Below are positions 1 through 6,510 of a stretch of DNA of 9,226 nucleotides, piece by piece. A program made the translations under genes and the position numbers. The notes beneath the pieces were generated by a model. The model saw only the letters and a list, made by a program, of their open reading frames with translations, had not been told where the DNA came from and did not search any database. Numbering within the stretch: the stretch's first letter is position 1; each line of letters begins with the position of its first letter. Source of the DNA: Desulfatirhabdium butyrativorans (lineage in GTDB: Bacteria; Desulfobacterota; Desulfobacteria; Desulfobacterales; DYRK01); the NCBI GenBank assembly GCA_020718785.1, contig DYRK01000212.1, forward strand, positions 1-9,226. Direction: 5' to 3'.

Positions 1-1045
1 GGGGAGTTTGATTCACGCCGATCATCATCTGGGCAGCCGAACATATCCCGTATTTCCGTAATAAACGAAATGTATTCCTGATGCGGTTTACAGTGATGCT
101 TCTTGACATATTTCTCAGCCAGTTTTCATCAAAGCTTTCTACTCCCAGCATCATTAAACAGCAGCCGAGACGCGAAGCCCTCGCAGCCAGCTCTTCATCA
201 ATCAAATCCGGTCTTGTAAAGCAAATCCATTGAAATCGGAGAGATGTCTTTTCCCATGCGTCAAAAAGGCGAAGGGTGCGTTCTTTGTCAACCATGAATG
301 TGGCGTCACGGATATAGAGACTTTTAAAACCCAGCGCAGATGCAAAGTGCAGTTCATCAATAAAATCTTCAAGTTTCCGGGCCCTGTAACCGAGTAAATG
401 TACGTTGCAATAGATACAGTTATAAGGGCATCCGAACCCGGCAGCAATACTGTAATAACGAGGCTCACGAAAAAAGGGAAGCTGATAAGAATATTTTTCT
501 GCAAATCCTCTCCAGGGATGCAGATATTCAAAATACTTTACGCCGTTATTTTCCGATTCTTCCTGAATGTTTCCCCGCAGGCGAAGACCGGAAGAAGAAT
601 CGCCTTTAAGGTATCTGAGAAGTCCGGGGGAATCGAAATCTATGAGCAATCCGTCAGCCTCAGAAATCTTTCGGAATAATTTTTCAGGGGTAAATCTTGC
701 TGTGTCGCCGGAGAGAAATAAACGAACACAAGGAAAAGCTGATTTAAGTTGAGCAAAAAATATTGCATCATGTTCCAGAAACGCTTCGCCGACAAGGGAA
801 AGAACGGTATCAGGTCCGAAAGACCGGATTTTTTCCAAAGTCCCGGCAGGACTGAGCCTTTCATACACTGCATCAATGAATTCCAGTTGAAATTCACCTT
901 GAGAAAAGAATCCCGATTGGATTTGCAAATCCAAAGGATGAATGAAAAATGTCCCTTTAGACGGCCCGCTGCAATAGCAGTCGCGAAATACAGGCTGCAG
1001 AGACGGAGGGTTAAGAAGAAGGAGTTTATGCTTACAAGTCTTCAT
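1..1045 (-). CDS. B12-binding radical SAM protein (second of the cassette), C-terminus cut by the window edge
   Basis: The frame is open from an ATG at 1045 to the left edge, giving 348 residues without a stop. The 3' end lies outside the window. Residues about 7-150 look like a degenerate cobalamin-binding Rossmann domain that begins with LLLLNPPS; no DxHxxG cobalamin-ligand motif is visible, as in many base-off radical SAM relatives. The radical SAM [4Fe-4S] motif is CPYNCIYC (Cys206, Cys210, Cys213), preceded by AAGFG. Further SAM-barrel features follow: LYIRDATF (about 243-250), FTRPDL (about 276-281) and LMMLGVES (about 297-304). An extra DCYCS motif (Cys23, Cys25) sits near the N-terminus. 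The start is supported by GGGAGAAG at 1060-1053 with a 7-nt spacer, and it overlaps the upstream gene's stop by 14 nt, so translation is probably coupled. The reaction and substrate are unknown. Members of this superfamily do methylations, rearrangements and C-C bond chemistry on lipids, pigments and peptides. Confidence 0.9.
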   Translation of the reverse strand, partial: MKTCKHKLLLLNPPSLQPVFRDCYCSGPSKGTFFIHPLDLQIQSGFFSQGEFQLEFIDAVYERLSPAGTLEKIRSFGPDTVLSLVGEAFLEHDAIFFAQLKSAFPCVRLFLSGDTARFTPEKLFRKISEADGLLIDFDSPGLLRYLKGDSSSGLRLRGNIQEESENNGVKYFEYLHPWRGFAEKYSYQLPFFREPRYYSIAAGFGCPYNCIYCNVHLLGYRARKLEDFIDELHFASALGFKSLYIRDATFMVDKERTLRLFDAWEKTSLRFQWICFTRPDLIDEELAARASRLGCCLMMLGVESFDENWLRNMSRSITVNRIRNTFRLLRKYGICSAAQMMIGVNQTP

Positions 1046-2564
1046 GCTTATTCTTCTCCCAGATCGTTTTAAGATTCAGCCTGAAAACTCCTGACATAGA
1101 ATTAATCCAAAGAGTATCTCCTTTTAAATCCATGCCATGCGGCAGTCCCCCGACTTTTATCGTCCATTGGCGTCTTCCCGTATCCAGACTGACGGGAAAG
1201 ACGGTTCCTGAAAAATATCCCAAAACATACAGACAATTTCGCTTTTTATCCAGACGGATACGTCTGGCATGAATTTCACCTTTCAATCTTCTTTTCACCT
1301 CAAATGTAGAAAGATCAATTTCGTAAATTTTATCAAAACTGCCGTTTTGATAGTATAATACGTTGTTTTCATCATCAATCTCAATTGCTGTGCCGATGAT
1401 ATCGAAAAAATGTCTGTATCTCAGTACGGCTAATGTATCAGGGTCAACCTCATAAAGATTTTCACCGGGTCCTGATACAAAATAAAGCTTCCTTGTCTTT
1501 TTTGATTGCACAATATTCCACACAGGCCCGCCCCATCTGACAAATCCCTGCTTATGCAAATTCAATACCTTGTCAATTTTTCCTGTGTCCGAATTGTATG
1601 CAACGACAGCCTGTTCAACATCATTGCCGATATAAATACGATGTTTTGATACGTCTTTGACAATATCCATAGGTTCCCAATATCGGAGCAGTCCTTCTGT
1701 CTGATTAGGGAAAGTTCTGATTACTGACAGATCATGCTTTGATAATTCATAAAACACTTCCTGATACCAGGGTGCTGAAAATATGCTGTCCGAAGACAGG
1801 TCAATCCGTCTGATATTTCCGCTTAAAAAATATTGTTTATTTCCCGTCAGCATATCTATACGAACAATCGTGGGATATTCAATTTCATCTTTGCAGTATG
1901 TGCAGCCGAACATAGCAAACAAGGCGTTCTCTTTTTCGTCAAAAAAGACACCCCGGGGATGATTTTGTATTGTATTAAAATTTATTGATTTTATATTGAA
2001 AAATTCTTCAACGCCTTCCTGTTTTGCTATTCTGTTTCCAGATAATCCGCCGATGCCTCCATAGTAGTATAAATGACAAAATAAGGAAAGTGCAAGAATA
2101 ATAGGAACTACCATTGCTGTGAGTATGCGAAATTTTCTTTTTCGGACCGTAATCATATAATACATAAACAGCCACAAACCGAATGCAGCCAGCGTGATCC
2201 AGCTTTCCCCTCTGAACACAAGATAAAACTGAAGATAGAACTGCGGGGCAAACCACTTCAGCCATTGGAGATTTTCAGATGCTTCTGTTGCAAATATGAC
2301 CCATATATAAAAAAAAGCGACCCAGAATAACAATCGGGATAAAAATAAGAGGAGCCATTTACTTTTAATATCCGATACGCTTTTTATTCTGCCGAAAGAA
2401 AAAATATTGCTGAAAAAAAATTCAAGTACAATGACAGGAATAAACAGCACATACATTACAGCCGGCGAGGAAATGATTTCAGAAATATGCAGACAGTTCA
2501 GCAAATGAAGATAAGCAGCAATGATCCATACAGACAATAAGGGAAATACATAGTTATCGGTCAT
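1032..2564 (-). CDS. Polytopic membrane protein with C-terminal extracytoplasmic beta-propeller (YVTN/NHL-like)
   Basis: This is a 510-residue protein. The first about 170 residues are strongly hydrophobic, with likely TM helices near 5-22, 34-55, 70-92, 122-140 and 148-168, separated by basic loops such as RKRKFR (141-146). Residues about 195-500 contain repeated blade-like units of the kind x-LYxVxxxTG-K: VRIDMLTGNK, VVAYNSDTGK, LYEVDPDTL, IYEIDLSTF and VFPVSLDTG. This suggests a six- or seven-bladed propeller of the YVTN/NHL type, probably outside the cytoplasmic membrane. A CTYC motif (Cys221, Cys224) lies in the first blade. The ATG at 2564 overlaps the preceding radical SAM gene by 11 nt and has only a weak GGAAG (2579-2575), so translation is probably coupled. 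The downstream radical SAM gene starts inside its last codons. The function is not known; a scaffold or sensor for the flanking enzymes is one inference. Confidence 0.85.
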   Translation of the reverse strand: MTDNYVFPLLSVWIIAAYLHLLNCLHISEIISSPAVMYVLFIPVIVLEFFFSNIFSFGRIKSVSDIKSKWLLLFLSRLLFWVAFFYIWVIFATEASENLQWLKWFAPQFYLQFYLVFRGESWITLAAFGLWLFMYYMITVRKRKFRILTAMVVPIILALSLFCHLYYYGGIGGLSGNRIAKQEGVEEFFNIKSINFNTIQNHPRGVFFDEKENALFAMFGCTYCKDEIEYPTIVRIDMLTGNKQYFLSGNIRRIDLSSDSIFSAPWYQEVFYELSKHDLSVIRTFPNQTEGLLRYWEPMDIVKDVSKHRIYIGNDVEQAVVAYNSDTGKIDKVLNLHKQGFVRWGGPVWNIVQSKKTRKLYFVSGPGENLYEVDPDTLAVLRYRHFFDIIGTAIEIDDENNVLYYQNGSFDKIYEIDLSTFEVKRRLKGEIHARRIRLDKKRNCLYVLGYFSGTVFPVSLDTGRRQWTIKVGGLPHGMDLKGDTLWINSMSGVFRLNLKTIWEKNKHEDL

Positions 2565-4125
2565 ACCATTTAGGCTTCCATAGTTTGTTTATGGCTGCAA
2601 AACCCTCAAGTTGTTTTTTTCCTGTCAAAGCAAGGAGTAAGTCTCTCAACAGGATTCTGGCGGTTGAAAATAAAAACCACCAATGGAGTTTTCTTCTGAT
2701 GGGAATGTCTGAAAACATACCCTTTAAATATTGAAATGGACGCTTTATGACGAAATCCTGATATAATTTGTTATTAAAGTGTGCGATGTCAGCTCTGCTC
2801 AATTTTTCTGAAGGCATAACCGGATGGAACATATCATATTTTGAAAAATCATAATCTTCTATCCAGCCTTCTTTATCAGCCTTTTCCCAGAGGGGAGTTC
2901 CGGGATAGGGCATTACGGGATGAAAGGCTGCAAAATCAAGAGCTGTCTTTCGCGTATATTCTCCCAATGCCTCCATGCTCTTCTCTGTTTCCGTTCTTAT
3001 CCCTGTGATAAAAGTTGCCTGTCGGAACACACCGGGGTATTTTCTCTTCAAAAGATGGGTTGCTTCAAAGACTTCCATACCGTTCATCCCTGTCTTGCCG
3101 ACAAATTTCATATCCTCTTCGGAACATCTTTCTCCGCCCATCAGAGTATGCTTCAGTCCTGCCTTTACCATCTTTTCGAGAACCCCCTGTTTTTCCTGTT
3201 CAAGCAGAAGGTCAGTCCGCAGAAACGCCCACCAGCCCAGTTTATATCTTTTTCTGATAATTTCCGAGCAGAGACTGTCAAGCCACGCTGTATCAAAATT
3301 CCAAGTTCCGTCCACCCAGAAAAGATATCGTATCCCGTATTTATTGTATAACAGATCAATCTCTTCCATAACTCTTCCAACGCTTTTTGTCCGTCTCGTC
3401 GGAATCAGGCTTATTTTTCCATTCCGGCGGACATGTTCGCCTTCCTGCGCGCTCCACGAACAATATGCACAATTCATAGGACAGCCTCGGCTGGACTGTA
3501 TTGTTATGGCTTTGGGCCAGAGTTTTCCGAAAGGAGAATATTTTTCTATGGGCATGGCATCATAGTCCGGTACGGGCAGACTGTCCAAATTTTCTATCAA
3601 TTTTCCGGGTTCTGTTGCTATAACGGTGCCGTCATTTCTGTAAGCGAGAGAATTTACCGTTGAAATATCGCCGCCGTTTCTCAGAGTTTCCAATAAGATT
3701 TTGAGATATTTTTCTCCTTCATACCGTACAATAAAGTCAAGTTCCGGATAATTGTTAAGGGAATAATGCGGCATGTGCGAGTGGAAATGACCCCCTGCTA
3801 TTGTAACGATATCAGAGTTGATTTCTTTTGCGATTTTTAAAACTTTTAACCCTTCATAGACATAAGGAAGACTGTCGCCCACCCCCACGACATCGGGTTT
3901 TTCATCTTCCAATATTCTGCGCAGAGACTTGTAGCCGATTTTCAGAGGAAGACAGTCAATCACTTTAACGGATATACCTCGCATCTCCTGTTTAAGATAT
4001 GCGCTCAGGCTCGGGAAGGAAAGCGGCATCAGAAAGTTATCAGATTCATTGATAATAGGCCACAGATGACAGGGGGGACGCACAAAGATGATCTTTATCA
4101 GGTCACGATTGAAGATACTGCTCAT
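2554..4125 (-). CDS. B12-binding domain radical SAM protein (first of the cassette)
   Basis: This 523-residue protein has the full architecture of a cobalamin-binding radical SAM enzyme. An N-terminal Rossmann domain (about 10-150) contains FVRPP (14-18), DVVGVGDS (78-85) and IAGGHFHSH (109-117). It lacks the classical DxHxxG cobalamin histidine motif, as many members of this class do. The catalytic SAM barrel (about 205-420) carries CPMNCAYC (Cys215, Cys219, Cys222) after SSRG, which would bind the 4Fe-4S cluster and SAM. Later come LFWVDGTW (268-275), GWWAFLRTD (297-305), LMGGE (328-332) and HPVMPYPGTPLW (402-413), the last being typical of BchE/HpnJ-like relatives. The C-terminal about 100 residues are basic and aromatic with an amphipathic stretch near 482-501 that may touch the membrane. 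The ATG has AAGGA at 4135-4131 with a 5-nt spacer. The substrate cannot be read from sequence; a membrane-associated or lipid-like substrate is a guess from the C-terminus and the membrane-protein neighbour. Confidence 0.92.
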   Translation of the reverse strand: MSSIFNRDLIKIIFVRPPCHLWPIINESDNFLMPLSFPSLSAYLKQEMRGISVKVIDCLPLKIGYKSLRRILEDEKPDVVGVGDSLPYVYEGLKVLKIAKEINSDIVTIAGGHFHSHMPHYSLNNYPELDFIVRYEGEKYLKILLETLRNGGDISTVNSLAYRNDGTVIATEPGKLIENLDSLPVPDYDAMPIEKYSPFGKLWPKAITIQSSRGCPMNCAYCSWSAQEGEHVRRNGKISLIPTRRTKSVGRVMEEIDLLYNKYGIRYLFWVDGTWNFDTAWLDSLCSEIIRKRYKLGWWAFLRTDLLLEQEKQGVLEKMVKAGLKHTLMGGERCSEEDMKFVGKTGMNGMEVFEATHLLKRKYPGVFRQATFITGIRTETEKSMEALGEYTRKTALDFAAFHPVMPYPGTPLWEKADKEGWIEDYDFSKYDMFHPVMPSEKLSRADIAHFNNKLYQDFVIKRPFQYLKGMFSDIPIRRKLHWWFLFSTARILLRDLLLALTGKKQLEGFAAINKLWKPKWYDR

Positions 4126-4171
4126 TTAATTCCTTCTTGCGTATCAGATTTTAATCCGCTCTCAATAAAGA

Positions 4172-4202
4172 TAGGGACAGACACCGAAGCTGTCTGCCCC
4201 TA
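4172..4202 (-). terminator. UUCG-capped hairpin after the cohesin gene; possible weak terminator or repeat element
   Basis: The minus strand folds into a 13-bp stem (TAGGGGCAGACA paired with TGTCTGTCCCTA, plus two pairs next to the loop). It has one bulged A, G-U wobbles and a UUCG tetraloop closed by C-G. It starts 34 nt after the cohesin stop codon and lies 46 nt before the next start. The following bases are TCTTTATTG, an imperfect U-tract, so termination may be partial. Stems of this GTAGGGGCAGAC type can also be dispersed palindromic repeats; that would need the rest of the genome. Confidence 0.5.
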
Positions 4203-4230
4203 CTATAGAAAACTTGATATAACTTACTTT

Positions 4231-4247
4231 TTGCTCTTACGGAGCAA
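4231..4247 (-). other. Small stem-loop spanning the cohesin gene stop codon
   Basis: TTGCTC and GAGCAA form a perfect 6-bp inverted repeat around CGTAA on the minus strand, so the TAA stop lies in the loop. An A-rich stretch follows rather than a U-tract, so it is not an intrinsic terminator on this strand. It may have no function. Confidence 0.3.
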
Positions 4248-6420
4248 CAGACATACTGTTTTTAACCGTCATAAGATCAGGGAGTTCAATACATCCGTCA
4301 TCATCCAGATCATAAACAGGATCATAATTCTGATCTCCTACAGATGCCCCCAATCTGGAAAGAACTTTCTTGACATCACTGTCATCAATATCTCTGTCAA
4401 GGTCAAAATCGTAATGAAGGGGTGTACCGTCAGGAGCAGTATGTTCCTTCAATTCTCCGAAAACTACTGTCAGACTGCCGCCTGATGAAGAGGCGGTCAG
4501 ATCGGAGGTGAATATCTTATGGGCTTCCATTGCTGCTTCCTTCATATCAGACGATATTTCGGCATTTCCCTCATGTCCTTTTACCGTCAGATTTCGGGGT
4601 TCACCCGTTGCACCGCGCAGCATAATACGATAGGATGTCTCTCCATCTGCAAGCTGAGGCAAAGAAACTCTCTGCTCATCACCGATATTAAAGTCGGCAC
4701 CGGGGATATAACAGCCTTCTTTACCGCACACTCTGTTCTGAGAATCATATACCATCAGGTCGTCATCCATGGTATCAAGGCTTACCGAAACCCATAAATC
4801 TTTTTCTTTAACGGGCGGAGTTTCCAAATGTTCAACGACCAGTTTGCCCAAATCGGTTTCGGTTCTCCAGTCGAACCATTTGTCCTTTCCTACCACTGCA
4901 TTTATCGTCGGAATTTCCACTGTTGCCCCGATTACTCGGATAATAAGATCATTATAATCTTTATCGCTGGAGGTAATTTCCATATCCTCATAAACAAAGG
5001 CATTGCCTGAACCGTTTATATCCGCTACCTGTCCGAGATGCGTTCCGTGAAAAGGATTTGACAATACCACTGAAAATAAAGGACGTTTACCGGAAACAGT
5101 CGTTAAAGGCGTTTTGGCAAGTTCTTCCAAAGTGGAATCCGGCACCAATATTATCGCAAACGTACCTTCCGGCCTCATTTTGAATTTTTTCACCCCTACA
5201 TAAGGACCCTTATTCCAATCACTCGGCTCTCCGAGTGAACCGCTGAAACGAGCGCCTTCTTTTGAATCTGTCAATACGACATAACCTTCTTCGCTGTCTG
5301 ACATAGCCCGTCTGACAGCTTCCTTCACGAATTTTTCGCGGTCAGGTATGAGTTCCTCCATTCCCTCAACACTGAATATACCGAGTTCTCCCTGATACAT
5401 ACCTCCGTCATACAGCCAGTCTATTTCAATAAAGCCGCTTTCTCCTACAGTGAACAATCCTCTGTTAAAGGTTGCTGCCAGTTCATCCTCTGTCGGGTTT
5501 GTTCCGCTTTCATATTCCTCTCTGTCTGAGAATCCGTCATTATCATAATCACCTGATCCGTCACTTGAGAGATCGCCGAAATGCTGCATCTCCCACTCAT
5601 CCGATATTCCGTCTCTGTCTGTATCCGCAGATACTTTCTCATAGAAATTGATTTGAGCGACAGGTCTGTCAGAACTCAGTGTGACAGTTATCGAAGATGG
5701 ATCAAACACATACTGTGTTTCATGCGCCGAAACCGTGTATGTCCCTTCCGATACGTCCGTAACTTTATAGTAACCTGCCGCATCCGAATAAACAGCGTTT
5801 TTTCCGGAAACCTGAATTGCTGCATTGCTGACAGGTGTGGAACCGTCCTGTAACAATATGTAGCCTTCAATGCCGAAGGACAAATTATATCCGGTATTCT
5901 TCAGGTTAGCTTCTGTGATAAAACTGCTGTTCCCCCATGAATCCAAAAAAACTACATTGGAAAGCTTTAAAAAGTTGTTCGGAGCCTCATCGGCAATCTT
6001 GAACTTTAAAAGAGCTATGATGCCGGAACCTTCCGGTGCCTGATCGGTATTATTTCCTATCAAGGCATTGGAAATATTTATTTTCCCGTCAGCAGCCTTA
6101 ACCGCCTGAAACCCTATTGAGGTACCGCCGCGTTTTTTCAGAAAGTTAACTATCCCCTCTGACGGATAATCTTCATAACCCCCCATGAAAACCATGCGGA
6201 CCGGGTCAAAATTAACTTCTGCCTGATATGTATCCAGGTTGTTTGCTTCCTGAGCGACAACATTAACCCATATTTCATTTGCTTCAGATTTAAGGATCGA
6301 ATTCATCTCCAAAGCGCAACCTGCTCCCTGGACGGGGCAGATTACGATGAGGAAAAGCATGTTTAAAATAGCCGAAGCTATAATCGCCTGCCGGATAGCC
6401 TTCACCTTTATCGTTGCCAT
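4237..6420 (-). CDS. Secreted cohesin / CarboxypepD_reg-like / DUF4114 / dockerin protein
   Basis: This 727-residue exported protein begins at the ATG at 6420, not at an upstream in-frame ATG at 6501, because AAAGGAGG lies 5 nt before it and a signal peptide follows directly (basic ATIKVKAIR, hydrophobic 11-30, cleavage near VQGA-G). Domains in order are as follows. A cohesin-like fold spans about 36-165, with YQAEVNFDP and a later GIIALLKFKI strand. A carboxypeptidase-regulatory-like beta-sandwich spans about 183-262 (GYYKVTDVSEGTYTV). Thrombospondin-type-3-like calcium loops follow at 266-277 and 291-302. DUF4114 covers about 400-498 and ends in DKDYNDLIIRV. A pre-peptidase-C-like beta domain covers about 535-615. 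A type I dockerin with two calcium loops closes the protein (Asp671/673/675/682 and Asp704/706/708/715). Having cohesin and dockerin in one chain would allow self-assembly or docking of the upstream dockerin protein. The role is probably cell-surface or matrix; no catalytic domain is visible. Confidence 0.88.
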   Translation of the reverse strand: MATIKVKAIRQAIIASAILNMLFLIVICPVQGAGCALEMNSILKSEANEIWVNVVAQEANNLDTYQAEVNFDPVRMVFMGGYEDYPSEGIVNFLKKRGGTSIGFQAVKAADGKINISNALIGNNTDQAPEGSGIIALLKFKIADEAPNNFLKLSNVVFLDSWGNSSFITEANLKNTGYNLSFGIEGYILLQDGSTPVSNAAIQVSGKNAVYSDAAGYYKVTDVSEGTYTVSAHETQYVFDPSSITVTLSSDRPVAQINFYEKVSADTDRDGISDEWEMQHFGDLSSDGSGDYDNDGFSDREEYESGTNPTEDELAATFNRGLFTVGESGFIEIDWLYDGGMYQGELGIFSVEGMEELIPDREKFVKEAVRRAMSDSEEGYVVLTDSKEGARFSGSLGEPSDWNKGPYVGVKKFKMRPEGTFAIILVPDSTLEELAKTPLTTVSGKRPLFSVVLSNPFHGTHLGQVADINGSGNAFVYEDMEITSSDKDYNDLIIRVIGATVEIPTINAVVGKDKWFDWRTETDLGKLVVEHLETPPVKEKDLWVSVSLDTMDDDLMVYDSQNRVCGKEGCYIPGADFNIGDEQRVSLPQLADGETSYRIMLRGATGEPRNLTVKGHEGNAEISSDMKEAAMEAHKIFTSDLTASSSGGSLTVVFGELKEHTAPDGTPLHYDFDLDRDIDDSDVKKVLSRLGASVGDQNYDPVYDLDDDGCIELPDLMTVKNSMSVAP

Positions 6421-6425
6421 TTTTT

Positions 6426-6433
6426 CCTCCTTT
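6426..6433 (-). promoter_or_regulatory. Strong Shine-Dalgarno that sets the start of the cohesin gene
   Basis: The minus strand reads AAAGGAGG followed by five A residues and the ATG at 6420. This near-perfect anti-16S match favours this start over the in-frame ATG at 6501. That upstream ATG lies inside the intergenic hairpin, and its extra 27 residues do not resemble a signal peptide. Confidence 0.85.
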
Positions 6434-6461
6434 CTGAATTGAGAATTAATAACATTACTGA

Positions 6462-6506
6462 TTCTTATGCAGGGTCGTATATTTTCACACAGACCCTGCA
6501 TAAAAA
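6462..6506 (-). other. Strong intergenic hairpin between the BACON/dockerin and cohesin genes
   Basis: TTATGCAGGGTC and GACCCTGCATAA form a perfect 12-bp inverted repeat (6465-6476 with 6492-6503) around a 15-nt loop. One U-G and two U-A pairs extend it to 15 bp. It begins a few nucleotides after the stop of the upstream gene and ends about 40 nt before the downstream ATG. No U-tract follows it in the direction of transcription, so an mRNA-stabilising or processing stem is more likely than an intrinsic terminator. Confidence 0.7.
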
Positions 6507-6510
6507 AGAT

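Noticed and set aside
202..897. Two minus-strand ORFs (202-531 and 640-897), suggesting a broken gene
   Set aside because: They are in a different frame from a continuous reading frame from 1045 to the left edge that contains an intact CxxxCxxC radical SAM motif. They are shadows, not fragments.
2920..3565. Plus-strand ORFs of up to 196 aa opposite the first radical SAM gene
   Set aside because: They lie fully antisense to a gene with clear domain motifs, have no ribosome site or recognisable protein features, and contain biased composition typical of reverse frames.
6316..6324. Possible lipoprotein signal (GAGC before residue 35 of the cohesin protein)
   Set aside because: The -3 position is Gly rather than Leu or a similar aliphatic residue, so the lipobox is poor. 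Ordinary signal peptidase I cleavage near VQGA is as likely.
6421..6501. N-terminal extension of the cohesin protein from the ATG at 6501
   Set aside because: The added 27 residues are encoded by the hairpin and the ribosome-binding site itself, and a signal peptide starts exactly at the ATG at 6420.
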